In this document: one piece after another, positions 49,319 through 58,810 of the stretch
How positions within the stretch are numbered: position 1 is the first letter of the stretch
Layout of the letters: the number at the start of each line of letters is the position of its first letter
Source of the DNA: Saccharopolyspora oryzae
GTDB lineage: Bacteria > Actinomycetota > Actinomycetes > Mycobacteriales > Pseudonocardiaceae
Direction of reading: 5' to 3'
Length of the DNA stretch: 64,000 nt
Assembly (NCBI RefSeq): GCF_027853915.1
Contig: NZ_JAQGLA010000004.1
Location: forward strand, 142,959 to 206,958
Made by a program: the position numbers and the translations under genes
Notes under the pieces: generated by a model
Told to the model about the DNA's origin: nothing
What the model saw: only the letters and a program-made list of their open reading frames with translations
The model's database searches: none

Positions 49319-52300
49319 ATGTCCAAGGAGACCGACCGCGGAACGCTTGCGCTGACAGCTGCCCAGACGGCTGTGTGGCTAGCCCAGGAACTCGATCCGA
49401 CCAACCCCCTGTACCGCGCCGCGGAAGCGGTGGAGATCGACGGTCCGCTGGACGTCGAGCTGCTCGAAGTCGCGTTGCGGCAGGCGGTGGCGGAGACCGA
49501 TGCGGTGCGCGCCCGGTTCGACGGTGACGGGCGCGGCCGGATGTGGCAGACGATCGAACCGGTGCTGGACTGGTCGCTGCCGCAGGTGGATCTGCGCGGC
49601 GCCGCCGATCCGGAGGCGGCCGCCGAGGAGTGGATGTGGGCCGAGCTCGGCTCACCGGTGGACCTGCGGAGATCACCGCTGTTCTCGTTCGCCGTGCTGC
49701 GGACCGGGCAGGAGCGGTTCACCGTCTACGTCGCGATGCACCACATCCTCATGGACGGGTTCGGCTTCGCGCTGTTCATCCAGCGCGTCGCCGAGCTCTA
49801 CCGGGCGGCCGAGGAGGGGCAGCCGTTCCCGCCGTGCCAGTTCGGTTCGCTGGCGCAGCTCATCTCCGACGAGGCGGAGTACGACGAATCGGAGCGGTAC
49901 GTCCGCGATCGGCAGTACTGGGCGGAACACCTGGTGGACTGGCCCAAGGCGGACCGCTCCAGCTCTCCGGCGTCCGTCGTGCCGCACACCTTCCTGCGCG
50001 AGACCGGTCACGTCACCCCGGAGGACACCGCGGGGCTGCGGGCGCTGGCCCGGAAGGCGCGCACCAGCCTGCCGTCGGTCGCGATGTCCGCGCTGGCGCT
50101 GTACGTGCACCGGCTGGCCGGAACCGACGAGGTCGTGCTGGACCTGACGGTGAACGGCCGGTCGGGCAGCTTCGCCCGCAGCGTGCCGTCGATGGTGACC
50201 AACGTGCTGCCGCTGCGCACCTTGATGACGCCGTCGACGACGGTGGCCGAACTGATCCGCACCACCTCGAACAGCGCGAAGGGCCTGCTGCGCCACCAGC
50301 GCTACTCCTCGGCGCACCTCGTGCGCGATCTGGGGATCGCCCACCACCGCGGCGGCTACCTCGGCGACTGGGGCATGAACATCATGACCCACGACGCGCA
50401 GCTCCAGTTCGGGCGTCATCCGGCCGTGCTGCGCAACCTCTCGAACGGTCCGGTCACCGGTCTCGGCGTCAACGTCTACGACCGGCCCGCCGACGGATCG
50501 CTGCGGATCGACTTCAACTCGGACCCGGACAAGTACGACGGCCCGACCACGGCGGCGCACCTGCGCCGCTTCCTCCAGCTGCTGCACGTGCTGGCGAACG
50601 CCGATCCGGAGCAGCAGGTGGGGGCGATCGACCTGCTCTCCGAGGACGAGCGGGAACTGGTCCTCGACAGGTGGAACGACACCGAGCACGACACTCCGGA
50701 AGCGACGGTGCCGGAGCTGTTCGAAGCCCAGGTACGGGCGGAACCCGATGCCACTGCGCTGGTCTGCGGCGAGACGAGGCTGTCCGCCGCCGAGCTCAAC
50801 ACCCGCGCGAACCGATTGGCGCACTTGCTGATCGAACGCGGCGCCGGTCCGGAAACGCGCATCGCGCTGGCCCTTCCGCGCACCGCTGACTACCTGATCG
50901 CGGTGATGGCGGTGCTCAAGGCAGGTGCGACCTGCGTACCGCTCGACCCCGGCCACCCGCCGGCCCGGATCCAGGCGCTGCTCGCGGAAACCCGGCCGAG
51001 CCACGTGCTCACCACCTCGGCGATCGGCGCGACGCTGCCGTCCGAGCACCCGTTCCTGGTGCTCGACGAGGTCGGTGCTGAGCAGCCCGGCACCGATCCG
51101 GTCGGCACCCACCGGCCGGAGCACGCGGCCTACATCAGCTTCACCTCGGGTTCGACCGGCGGGCCGAAGGGCGTGGTCGTCGAGCACCGCCAGCTCGCCA
51201 ACCTCTTCCACGACCACCGGCGCGAGCTGATCGAACCTGCCGGACGGCGGCTGCGAGCCGCGGTCACCGCGTCGTTCTCCTTCGACACCGCTTGGGAGAG
51301 CGTGCTTTTCCTCGCCGCCGGCCAGGAGGTCCACTTCATCGACGACCAGGTGCGGCTCGACCCAGCCGCGCTCGTGCGGTACTTCGCCCGGCACCGCATC
51401 GACTTCGTCGACCTGACCCCGTCCTTCCTGCGCCGCCTGCTGCCCGAGGGATTGCTGTCGGGGCCGGAGAAGTTCCCGTGGCTGCTCATGGTCGGCGGCG
51501 AACCGATCGACCCGGCGCTGTGGTCGACGCTGCGCGACTGCCCGGGGATCGAGGCCTGGAACTACTACGGCCCAACGGAATCCACAGTGGACTCGGTGTA
51601 CTGCCGCGTCGAGGGCGACCGGCCGCTCATCGGCCGTCCGGGCCACAACGTCCGCGCCTACGTGCTCGACGCCGCGATGCAGCCCCAGCCGCCGGGCGTG
51701 CCCGGCGAGCTGTACCTGGGCGGTGCTCAGGTCGCCCGCGAGTACCTGAACCGGGAAGAGCTGACCGCGCAGCACTTCCTGCCCGATCCGTTCGGGCGGC
51801 CGGGCGCGCGCATGTACCGCACCGGCGACCTGGCCCGGTGGACCGAGGACGGCATGCTCGAGTACCTCGGTCGCACCGACGACCAGCTCAAGATCCGCGG
51901 CGTCCGCATCGAGCCCGGCGAGATCGAGGCGGCGCTCACCGCGCATCCCCGGGTGGCCGAGGCAGTGGTGGCGGCGACGACTTCCGCGGAGCCCGAGCTG
52001 GTCGCTTACGTGGTGCCGCGGGCAGAACCGGTCGATGCGGTGGAACTCCGCTCCTGGACGGCGAAACGCCTGCCCACCTCGATGGTTCCGTCGTCGTTCG
52101 TCCTGCTCCCCGAGCTCCCGCTGACGGTGCACGGCAAGCTCGACCACTCCGCCCTCCCCGCACCCGAAGCCCGCGCCGGTCGCGCTCCTCGCACTCAGCG
52201 CGAGGAGCAGCTGTGCGCGCTGTTCGCCGAGGTGCTCGGCGTCGAGGAAGTCACCATCGACGACGACTTCTTCGAGCTGGGCGGCCAATCGCTGCGAGCC

Positions 52301-53158
52301 GCCGAATTGGTCACGAGGCTCCGCACCGACCTGAACACCGAGGTTCTCCTCGGCGCGGTGTACGAGGCTCCGACGGTGGCCGAACTGGTCGAGCTGCTGG
52401 ACCGGGAGACGTCGTCGAACGCCTTCGAGCCGGTCCTCCCGCTGCGCACCAGCGGCACTCGACCACCGCTGTTCTGCGTGCACCCGATGGGCGGTCTGAG
52501 CTGGTGCTACGCCGGGCTGCCGCGCCACCTGCCGGAGGACGTGCCGGTCTACGGGCTGCAGTCGATCGGGTTGACCCGGGCCGAGGAGCTGCCGTCGACG
52601 TTCCGCGAGATGGTCGACGGCTACGTGCGCCAGATCCGCTCGGTGCAGCCGACCGGGCCGTACCACCTGCTGGGCTGGTCGCTCGGCGGCGCGTTGGCGC
52701 ACGCCATCGCCGCCCGCTTGCAGGCCGACGGCGAGCGGGTCGCCCTGCTGGCCCTGCTCGATTCGCGGCCGGTCGACCCGCAGGTGCACCGAGTCGAGTT
52801 CGGGCGGGAGGACGTCCGGTCGCTGCTGCTCGAGGCGGCGGGACTGCCGTCAGGCGCCCAGGACCACCCGGCGCTGGGGGAGGAGCAGATCACGGCGCTG
52901 ACCACCGTCCTGCTCAACTCCGCCGCGCTGCTGCCGACCTACGCCGAGTCCCTCTTCCACGGGGACCTGCTGTACTTCCGCGCTGCGGCGGCCGACGAGC
53001 TGGCCCACGGCGAGGCGTGGAACTCGCGGATCACGGGTGCGGTGATCTCCCACGACGTCGAGTGCACCCACGACGCGATCACGCAGGCCGAACCCATGGC
53101 GGTCATCGGTGGGCTGATCGCTGAGCACCTGCAGCGGGAACCCGCGGTCGTGCCGTAA
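49319..53158 (+). CDS. Single-module NRPS, C-A-PCP-TE (EntF-like architecture)
   Basis: 1279 residues from ATG 49319. The condensation domain (about 1-430) has active-site HHILMDG at about 141-147. The adenylation domain (about 455-960) has A3 FTSGSTGGPKG, A5 NYYGPTESTVDS, A7 YRTGDLARW and A8 GRTDDQLKIRGVRIEPGEIE. The PCP has Ser991 in DDFFELGGQSLRA. The thioesterase (about 1035-1279) has Ser1121 in GWSLGG. All catalytic motifs are intact. The order and size match EntF, but the pocket segment FSFDTAWESV differs from serine-type pockets and I do not assign a substrate. No MbtH, aryl-AMP ligase or transporter is adjacent, so its partner is elsewhere. Confidence 0.95.
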   Translation: MSKETDRGTLALTAAQTAVWLAQELDPTNPLYRAAEAVEIDGPLDVELLEVALRQAVAETDAVRARFDGDGRGRMWQTIEPVLDWSLPQVDLRGAADPEAAAEEWMWAELGSPVDLRRSPLFSFAVLRTGQERFTVYVAMHHILMDGFGFALFIQRVAELYRAAEEGQPFPPCQFGSLAQLISDEAEYDESERYVRDRQYWAEHLVDWPKADRSSSPASVVPHTFLRETGHVTPEDTAGLRALARKARTSLPSVAMSALALYVHRLAGTDEVVLDLTVNGRSGSFARSVPSMVTNVLPLRTLMTPSTTVAELIRTTSNSAKGLLRHQRYSSAHLVRDLGIAHHRGGYLGDWGMNIMTHDAQLQFGRHPAVLRNLSNGPVTGLGVNVYDRPADGSLRIDFNSDPDKYDGPTTAAHLRRFLQLLHVLANADPEQQVGAIDLLSEDERELVLDRWNDTEHDTPEATVPELFEAQVRAEPDATALVCGETRLSAAELNTRANRLAHLLIERGAGPETRIALALPRTADYLIAVMAVLKAGATCVPLDPGHPPARIQALLAETRPSHVLTTSAIGATLPSEHPFLVLDEVGAEQPGTDPVGTHRPEHAAYISFTSGSTGGPKGVVVEHRQLANLFHDHRRELIEPAGRRLRAAVTASFSFDTAWESVLFLAAGQEVHFIDDQVRLDPAALVRYFARHRIDFVDLTPSFLRRLLPEGLLSGPEKFPWLLMVGGEPIDPALWSTLRDCPGIEAWNYYGPTESTVDSVYCRVEGDRPLIGRPGHNVRAYVLDAAMQPQPPGVPGELYLGGAQVAREYLNREELTAQHFLPDPFGRPGARMYRTGDLARWTEDGMLEYLGRTDDQLKIRGVRIEPGEIEAALTAHPRVAEAVVAATTSAEPELVAYVVPRAEPVDAVELRSWTAKRLPTSMVPSSFVLLPELPLTVHGKLDHSALPAPEARAGRAPRTQREEQLCALFAEVLGVEEVTIDDDFFELGGQSLRAAELVTRLRTDLNTEVLLGAVYEAPTVAELVELLDRETSSNAFEPVLPLRTSGTRPPLFCVHPMGGLSWCYAGLPRHLPEDVPVYGLQSIGLTRAEELPSTFREMVDGYVRQIRSVQPTGPYHLLGWSLGGALAHAIAARLQADGERVALLALLDSRPVDPQVHRVEFGREDVRSLLLEAAGLPSGAQDHPALGEEQITALTTVLLNSAALLPTYAESLFHGDLLYFRAAAADELAHGEAWNSRITGAVISHDVECTHDAITQAEPMAVIGGLIAEHLQREPAVVP

Positions 53159-53174
53159 CGCCCGTTTCGCACAG

Positions 53175-53216
53175 CTGCGGCGCTCGGCCGACGGGAACAC
53201 CGGTCGAGCGCCGCAG
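53175..53216. terminator. Hairpin terminator after the NRPS gene
   Basis: A perfect 12-bp stem (53175-53186 with 53205-53216) and 18-nt loop, 17 bp after the NRPS stop; the next gene is convergent. Confidence 0.75.
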
Positions 53217-53341
53217 CCCGGTCGCGAACGTCACTCGCGCGCCTTCACGGTAAGCGAGTTGATGGCATATACCAAACAACTACCGGACAGTCCACCCCTT
53301 CGAGTTAGCCGAGTACCTACGATCGAATGGACCTGGACGTG

Positions 53342-54874
53342 TCAGCGGCAGAACTCGTCGAACGGCCGGCCGTTGGTCCACGTCAGGCCCTTCTGCTCGA
53401 TGCTGCCGTCGGGCTTCAGCTGCATGATCGGCAGCGCCTTGTCGATCGGGTCGCCGTGGCTGTCCGGGCTGAACGCGATCTTGCCGGTGGCGCCGGGCAG
53501 CGGGTGGCCGCAGGCGTAGGTGTTGTTGATCAGCTCGGCCACCACCTTGTTGTTCTTCTGCACGTTCGAGACCAGCCGCGCAGCGCCCACCGCGAGCAGC
53601 AGCGCGTCGTGGTGCGCCATCGCGTAACCGTCCCGCAGGTCGTCGTCGAGGTCCTGGGACGCGAAGGCGTTCGCGAAGGCCTGGTAGTTCGCCCGGTTGT
53701 CGGTCTGGTCGGTGTTCTTCCACATGTCGGCGGTCGCCACGCTCGTGTAGAAGACGTTGACCTTGGTGGCCGGCATGTCCGGCAACTGCCCGCCCAGCAG
53801 GCTGGACGCGTCGTCGCTGGTCAGCAGGTCGACCTCGGGCAGGCTGCAGGCCCCGCCCTCGCCCACGGCGCGGAGGAAGGCCTTGAGGTCGGAGCCGCGG
53901 CCGGCGAAGTAGATCAGATCCGGCTTCTCCAGGCACATCCGCCCGTAGACGTTGGCGAACTGCGGCTGCAGGAAGGTGTCGCGGGTGACGCCCTCCAGCG
54001 GTTCGGACGGCGAGGTGAAGATCTGCTCGCTGGGCACGTCGTGCCCGTAGCCCGCGCGGTAGGCCTGCTCGAACGAATCGCCGAGGGTGCGCGAGTAGAT
54101 GTCGCTGCTGCTGTTGTCGCGGACCAGCATCACCTTCTGGGCGTTGACCTCGCGCAGGTGCGACACGGCCGCGTTCGCGGCGTCGACGTTGGTCGGCGCG
54201 ATCCGGTAGAAGCGCTCGATGAAGTCGTTGCTGACCGGGTCCCGGTTCATGTTGTCCGCGCTGGCGAGCGCGCTGATCACGGCGACCTTGTTCGCCGACA
54301 GCGTGCTGGCGGCCGTGCGCGTGCCGTCCAGGCTCTGCCCGAGACCGACCACCGCCACGATGTGCTGCTCGTCGCGGTGGTCGAGGATCGCCTGCACCGC
54401 TTCGGACTGCCAGCGCGCGTTCGCCCCGTAGTTGGCCAGCAGCAGCTTCACCGGAGGCCGCTGCGAACCCACGACCGACGTGGTGTTCACCCGGGCCTGC
54501 GCGGCGATCGCGCCCATGACGCCGTGCTGCACGTTCAGCAGCGCCGCGCTGTCCGAGCCCGGGTCGGGCGTCATGTTGTTGAGCACCACGACGGTGATGA
54601 AGTCCTCGCCGGTGATCTCGGAGTTGTGCTGGGCGATCCGCTGCTGCAGGGCGTTCATCGTCGGATCGGAGCTGAACGGGGTCATGTCCAGGTTCAGCCC
54701 GACGCACTGGTCCTCGGCGCTCGACATGCCCGCACCGCAGCGCTCCCACGGACGCCACCACGCCAGACCGCCGGCCACCACCACGACCACCAGCAGCGCC
54801 GAGATGATCTTGTGGCGGCGCCACCACGGCCAGGGGCGCACCGGAGCGGGTGTCGACTGGGGTGATGAGGGCAT
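53342..54874 (-). CDS. Membrane-anchored periplasmic-binding-protein-like receptor
   Basis: 510 residues from ATG 54874 (a TTG at 54886 is an alternative). There is a short cytoplasmic N-terminus rich in Pro/Trp/Arg (RPWPWWRRHK), one membrane helix (IISALLVVVVVAGGLAWW), then an extracellular type I binding-protein fold. Its parts are DFITVVVLNNMTPD, KLLLANYGANA, HIVAVVGLGQSLDGTRTAASTLSANKVAVISALASADNM, QKVMLVRDNSSSDIYSRTLGDSF and PDLIYFAGRGSDLKAFLRAV. Leu/Ile/Val-type binding proteins are normally free or lipid-anchored, not N-terminally helix-anchored. No ABC permease is nearby. It is cotranscribed with the ATPase upstream (25-bp gap), suggesting a sensor rather than a transporter. Confidence 0.82.
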   Translation of the reverse strand: MPSSPQSTPAPVRPWPWWRRHKIISALLVVVVVAGGLAWWRPWERCGAGMSSAEDQCVGLNLDMTPFSSDPTMNALQQRIAQHNSEITGEDFITVVVLNNMTPDPGSDSAALLNVQHGVMGAIAAQARVNTTSVVGSQRPPVKLLLANYGANARWQSEAVQAILDHRDEQHIVAVVGLGQSLDGTRTAASTLSANKVAVISALASADNMNRDPVSNDFIERFYRIAPTNVDAANAAVSHLREVNAQKVMLVRDNSSSDIYSRTLGDSFEQAYRAGYGHDVPSEQIFTSPSEPLEGVTRDTFLQPQFANVYGRMCLEKPDLIYFAGRGSDLKAFLRAVGEGGACSLPEVDLLTSDDASSLLGGQLPDMPATKVNVFYTSVATADMWKNTDQTDNRANYQAFANAFASQDLDDDLRDGYAMAHHDALLLAVGAARLVSNVQKNNKVVAELINNTYACGHPLPGATGKIAFSPDSHGDPIDKALPIMQLKPDGSIEQKGLTWTNGRPFDEFCR

Positions 54875-54899
54875 CGCCAGGTCCAATCGGTCGGTGTGC

Positions 54900-56888
54900 T
54901 CAGAACAGCCGCTCGGTTTGCCGGGCGGCTTCGTAGAGGGCGGCGACGTCGGAACGCCGGGACAGCGGCGCGAGCTCGCGGAAGCACTGCGCCACCAGCT
55001 TCTTGCGCTCGTCGTCCGGACCGGCCAGCGGATTGGTCAGCAGCCAGGCCGCGGCGACCAGGCGGGCCAGCACGTTGCGCACCGTCGACCGGTCGTCGGG
55101 CTTGCCGCGCTGGTCCTCGCGGACCAGGGCCTGGTAGAGCGCGTCGTGGTCGTGCTGCAGCGGCTTGTTGTCCGGCGCGCCGGAGACCAGCGTGAGCAGG
55201 TCCACCCAGTCCTGGTGCGGAATCCGGTCGAACCGCTCCTCGAGCATGGTCACGACTTCGGCGAACTCGCCCAGGGCCAGCAGGCAGTACGCCTTCCGCT
55301 CCGGATCCCGCTGCACGGTGGTGTCCTCGAGCATCGCCCGGAACTGCGTCTCGTACGACGGTTCGCCGTCGCGCGCGGCCAGCGCGGACAGCAGGGTCCG
55401 CGCGATCCACGGGTGCAGCACGGTGTGGTCCTCGGTGCCGCCGCGGCGTTCCGGCGCGATCACCCACAACCCGGTGCGCAGTTCGGTGAGGATGCGCCCG
55501 ATCTTCGGCTGCGACACCAGGCTGGTCGACTCCGCGGGCACCAGCCACGGCGCGGTCGCCCACGCCGCGGCGGTGACGAACTCCTCGAGGTCGACGTCCA
55601 GCAGGTGGTGCGACAGCCGCAGGTCTTCGAGGCGTTCCCGGAACGAGTCCGCCTCGGCGAGATCGTCGGGCCACAGCGCGTCCCGCCGGGCTTGGTCGAG
55701 CGGGCGGCCGTCGAGCAGGTTCTGGACGGTGTGCACGGCCCGCGGCAAGCCGCCGCTGGCGCGCTGGGCGAGCCTGGCAGCGGGGGAGCGGACGCTGGTG
55801 CCGAGGATCCGGGCGGTCTCCTCGATCTTCAGCGGCTCCAGCAGCACCGGCAGGTAGCTCGCGGTCGGCCGGGCCTCCGCCGGATTGGTGCGCCAGTGCC
55901 CGACGTTCGTGCAGCGCGACACCACCGACACGTCCTCGGGCTTGTTCTCGAGCGACTTCCACGGCGGGTGCCAGTCGGACTCCCACTCCGGGTGCCAACG
56001 CCCGCTGGTGGCGATGATCAGCAGCGGATCGTGCTCCTCGCGCTGACCCAGGTGCCGCTCGCGGGCCGCGGTGATGTCCTCCAGGAACTGGAACCCGGCG
56101 CCGTGGTCGACGTTGTACAGCAGGACGATCCAGTTGTGGTAGTGGTCCTGGTCGGCGGGGTTCACGCACTCGCACGGGCTCTTGGGCTCGGGCTTGGCCA
56201 TCACCTCGTGGCTCGCCCGCACGTCCGCCAGGAACGCGGCGGTGAGCCAGCTGGTCATCTCCGCCGAATCGGCGCGGCCCCGGATGCTGAGCTGGATCAG
56301 GGCGTCCAGCGGGTCGGCGCCCTCGGCTTCGGGGAACCCGGCGTGCCAGCGCTTGGCGTTGGCCAGCGGTCGGCGCCCCGCGTAGCGGATCAGCGTGGGC
56401 AGGAGGTTGGCGGTCGTCGCCAGCAGCGGATCGAGCAGCGGTTCGGCGGCGTCGGACAGCGTCTGGACGATCTCGGCGGTCCGTTCCGCGGTGGGGCTCT
56501 TGGCGAACTCCTTGATGGCCCGGTTGAGCTTGTCCCTGGCCTGCTCGCGGTCGTTCGGCAACGTCGCCTGCACGGCGATCAGGCCCAGCGCGAAGCGGGT
56601 GAACCGCGGTGGCTTGCGGGAGGGCCAGCGGCGGGACAGGCCGAAGGCGATCTGGGCCAGCGCCTCGACCGTCTTCGGTTCGTCCTGGGCGAAGTCCAGC
56701 GGCTGGTTGTGCACGACGCCGCTGCCGCAGTCCCGCGAGATCGAGTTCAGCGCCTCGGTCTTGCCGGATCCGGTGGGGCCGAGCAGCACCACGACCGGCT
56801 GCGGGCCGGCGGTTTCCCCGACTCGGCGGTTCCACAACAACCGCCGGGCCAACGAGGCGCTGTCGGTCAACCTCCCCGGAGCAGCCAT
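54900..56888 (-). CDS. Large P-loop ATPase of unknown function (STAND/AAA-like)
   Basis: 662 residues from ATG 56888. Walker A is VVVLLGPTGSGKTEALNSI near residues 32-50. A Walker-B-like segment is HNWIVLLYNVDHG near 260, followed by LLIIATSGRWHPEW (sensor-like). The C-terminal half is helical (LEDLRLSHHLLDVDLEEFVTAAAWATAPWL ... AYCLLALGEFAEVVTMLEERF), like the repeat arms of STAND NTPases. No membrane segment is seen. It forms a two-gene operon with the membrane-anchored binding-protein-like gene. I do not recognise a characterised family; signalling from an extracellular ligand to an intracellular NTPase is an inference. Confidence 0.75.
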   Translation of the reverse strand: MAAPGRLTDSASLARRLLWNRRVGETAGPQPVVVLLGPTGSGKTEALNSISRDCGSGVVHNQPLDFAQDEPKTVEALAQIAFGLSRRWPSRKPPRFTRFALGLIAVQATLPNDREQARDKLNRAIKEFAKSPTAERTAEIVQTLSDAAEPLLDPLLATTANLLPTLIRYAGRRPLANAKRWHAGFPEAEGADPLDALIQLSIRGRADSAEMTSWLTAAFLADVRASHEVMAKPEPKSPCECVNPADQDHYHNWIVLLYNVDHGAGFQFLEDITAARERHLGQREEHDPLLIIATSGRWHPEWESDWHPPWKSLENKPEDVSVVSRCTNVGHWRTNPAEARPTASYLPVLLEPLKIEETARILGTSVRSPAARLAQRASGGLPRAVHTVQNLLDGRPLDQARRDALWPDDLAEADSFRERLEDLRLSHHLLDVDLEEFVTAAAWATAPWLVPAESTSLVSQPKIGRILTELRTGLWVIAPERRGGTEDHTVLHPWIARTLLSALAARDGEPSYETQFRAMLEDTTVQRDPERKAYCLLALGEFAEVVTMLEERFDRIPHQDWVDLLTLVSGAPDNKPLQHDHDALYQALVREDQRGKPDDRSTVRNVLARLVAAAWLLTNPLAGPDDERKKLVAQCFRELAPLSRRSDVAALYEAARQTERLF

Positions 56889-57010
56889 CCCCCAACACCT
56901 CGCATTCGCGAACCGCTCCCGCTTGCGGAGCGGACCACGTTACGCCACTTGATCACTCCGGTGGACGAGTTTGCGAGAAATCGCAGGTGGGGTAAGGGGA
57001 ATCCGCCGGC

Positions 57011-57210
57011 TCAGCGTCCGGCGGGAACCGACGTGCTCTCCCAGGAGAACCCGTCCGGGGCCTGCACGACCCCGCCATAGCCCCACAACGACTTCGAGGC
57101 GGGCTTGACGCTGTCGCCCCGGCATCGAGGGCCGCATCGATCAGCGCGTTGACGGCGGCGGGCTGGTAGACCACGAGCGACAGGGCGAACCCGATCGCGG
57201 CCCCGGCAAC
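57011..57210 (-). pseudogene. VOC-family pseudogene, truncated and frameshifted
   Basis: Reading leftward, frame 1 gives IGFALSLVVYQPAAVNALIDAALDAGAT and is then out of frame. Another frame carries on with SVKPASKSLWGYGGVVQAPDGFSWESTSVPAGR and a stop. Together these form the C-terminal half of a glyoxalase-fold protein (GA-x-KP-x7-GY-x5-PDG-x-WE pattern). The N-terminal half is missing, and the transporter stop lies only a few bases away, so this is a deletion relic. One inserted base near 57119 would restore the frame. Confidence 0.7.
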
Positions 57211-57213
57211 TGG

Positions 57214-58653
57214 TCAGGACCGGGCGGGCGCCGGTTGATCGACGTCGTGCGGGGTGGGAACGGGCGCGTTGGCGGCGCGCAGGTGCGGCAACCGCTCGGC
57301 CAGCAGCGAGGCGGTGATCAGGTAGCCGGCGCCAACGCCCACCAGGCAGGTGATCGACGGCACCGCGGCGTCCGGCAGCGCCAGGTACACCAGGAATCCG
57401 GCGATGGTCCAGCCGACGGCCAGCCAGTTGAAACCGGACCAGTACCAGTAGCGGCCGTTCTTCGCGAACAGCTCGGAGACGTCGATTGCCCGGCGCTTGC
57501 AGAACAGGTAGTCGGCGATCAGCACGCCGGCGACCGGGGCGAACAGATTGCCCATCACCGTCATGAAACCGGTGAACCCGTTGACCAGTTCGGGCAGCAG
57601 CGACAGCGCGATGCCGATCAGCGAAAGCCCGAGCGTCGCCCAGAACCGCCCGAGCCGGCGAACCATGTTCACCAGGGCGAGTCCCGCGGTGTAGAGGTTG
57701 AGGACGTTGATCGTCCAGTTGTCCAGCATGATGTAGAGCAGCACCAGGCCGAGCAGCAGGGGGTTTTCGGTGATGCGGGCGATGACGTCGAATGCGTTGT
57801 CGTTGCCGCCGGAGGCCACCGCGGCGTAGCAGCCGACGAACGCGGTGATCAGCGCGCCGAGAACCGCTGCGGCCATGGTGCCCAGCCACACGTCGACCCG
57901 GCTGCGGGAGTAGCGGCAGAAATCGCTGGCGTTGGTGATCATCGACAGCCAGGCCGAGACGACGCTGTTGAGCCACAACGCGATGACCGACCACTCCCAA
58001 GGGATGTGCAGGTCGAGGCCGAGCACCGCGCCTGGTGCGTAGTTCGGGTCGTCGTGCGTCATCAGCACGGTGATGAAGACGACCGTCAGCACGATCTTGG
58101 TGGGGAAGGCGATCCTGGCCAGCACCTTCACCGAGCCGTAGCCGACGAGCGCGACGGCGGCCTGCACGATCGCGAAGATCACGCTGACGAGCGCGAAGTT
58201 CAGCGTGTGCCCGGTCAACGCGCGCAGCACCGCGATGATCCCGAGGGCACCGGCGACCGTCTGGAACGCGAACCAGTACACCGAGCTGATCACGTGAAGG
58301 GCGGACGGGATCCACTGCGCGCCGCGCATGCCGAAGGTGATGCGGGTGCCGACCTGGCCCGGCAGCCCGTAGTCGACGCCGACGGTGGCCATGATCGAGT
58401 AGGCGCCGAAGGCGACGACGATCCCGGCGAGCACCGTGGCGACGGCGGCCCAGAAGGACAGCCCGGCGGCGACCGCACCGCCGGCGACCAGGATCATGCC
58501 CGGGTTGATCAGGAAGTTGATGATCATGAAGGACACGTCCCACCAGCGGACGGTCTTCTCCTCGTCGGGTATCGCCTCGACGCCGTACTGCTCGACGCCC
58601 TTCGGCTGGCGGTAGCGCTGGGCCGGGACGCCGTCGTCCTGGGAGTTGCTCAT
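57214..58653 (-). CDS. NCS1-family permease (purine/pyrimidine/allantoin type)
   Basis: 479 residues from ATG 58653. It has about 12 membrane helices and NCS1 signatures: KTVRWWDVSFMIINFLINPGMILVAGG at the N-terminus (substrate-site helix 1), YGLPGQVGTRITFGMRGAQWIPS, NSVVSAWLSMITNASDFCRYSRS and LDNWTINVLNLYTAGLAL. It imports nucleobases, hydantoins, allantoin or similar nitrogen heterocycles with Na+ or H+. The M20 hydrolase gene upstream (157 bp) and the ligase/amidohydrolase genes beyond suggest a nitrogen-salvage role. Confidence 0.9.
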   Translation of the reverse strand: MSNSQDDGVPAQRYRQPKGVEQYGVEAIPDEEKTVRWWDVSFMIINFLINPGMILVAGGAVAAGLSFWAAVATVLAGIVVAFGAYSIMATVGVDYGLPGQVGTRITFGMRGAQWIPSALHVISSVYWFAFQTVAGALGIIAVLRALTGHTLNFALVSVIFAIVQAAVALVGYGSVKVLARIAFPTKIVLTVVFITVLMTHDDPNYAPGAVLGLDLHIPWEWSVIALWLNSVVSAWLSMITNASDFCRYSRSRVDVWLGTMAAAVLGALITAFVGCYAAVASGGNDNAFDVIARITENPLLLGLVLLYIMLDNWTINVLNLYTAGLALVNMVRRLGRFWATLGLSLIGIALSLLPELVNGFTGFMTVMGNLFAPVAGVLIADYLFCKRRAIDVSELFAKNGRYWYWSGFNWLAVGWTIAGFLVYLALPDAAVPSITCLVGVGAGYLITASLLAERLPHLRAANAPVPTPHDVDQPAPARS

Positions 58654-58810
58654 GGCTTGACTCGCGTTTCGTTCCGGAGTTGCGCGCCGACGGCGTGGTC
58701 GGCGCGCAGCAGGTTCCGCTGGGGCGGCGGTGCCGGGGATTCCTGTCCGCGTGCGTCCCGGAGTACGGGCGCGGATCTGATAACTCCATTGAGGATGGAC
58801 GTCGGAAGTG

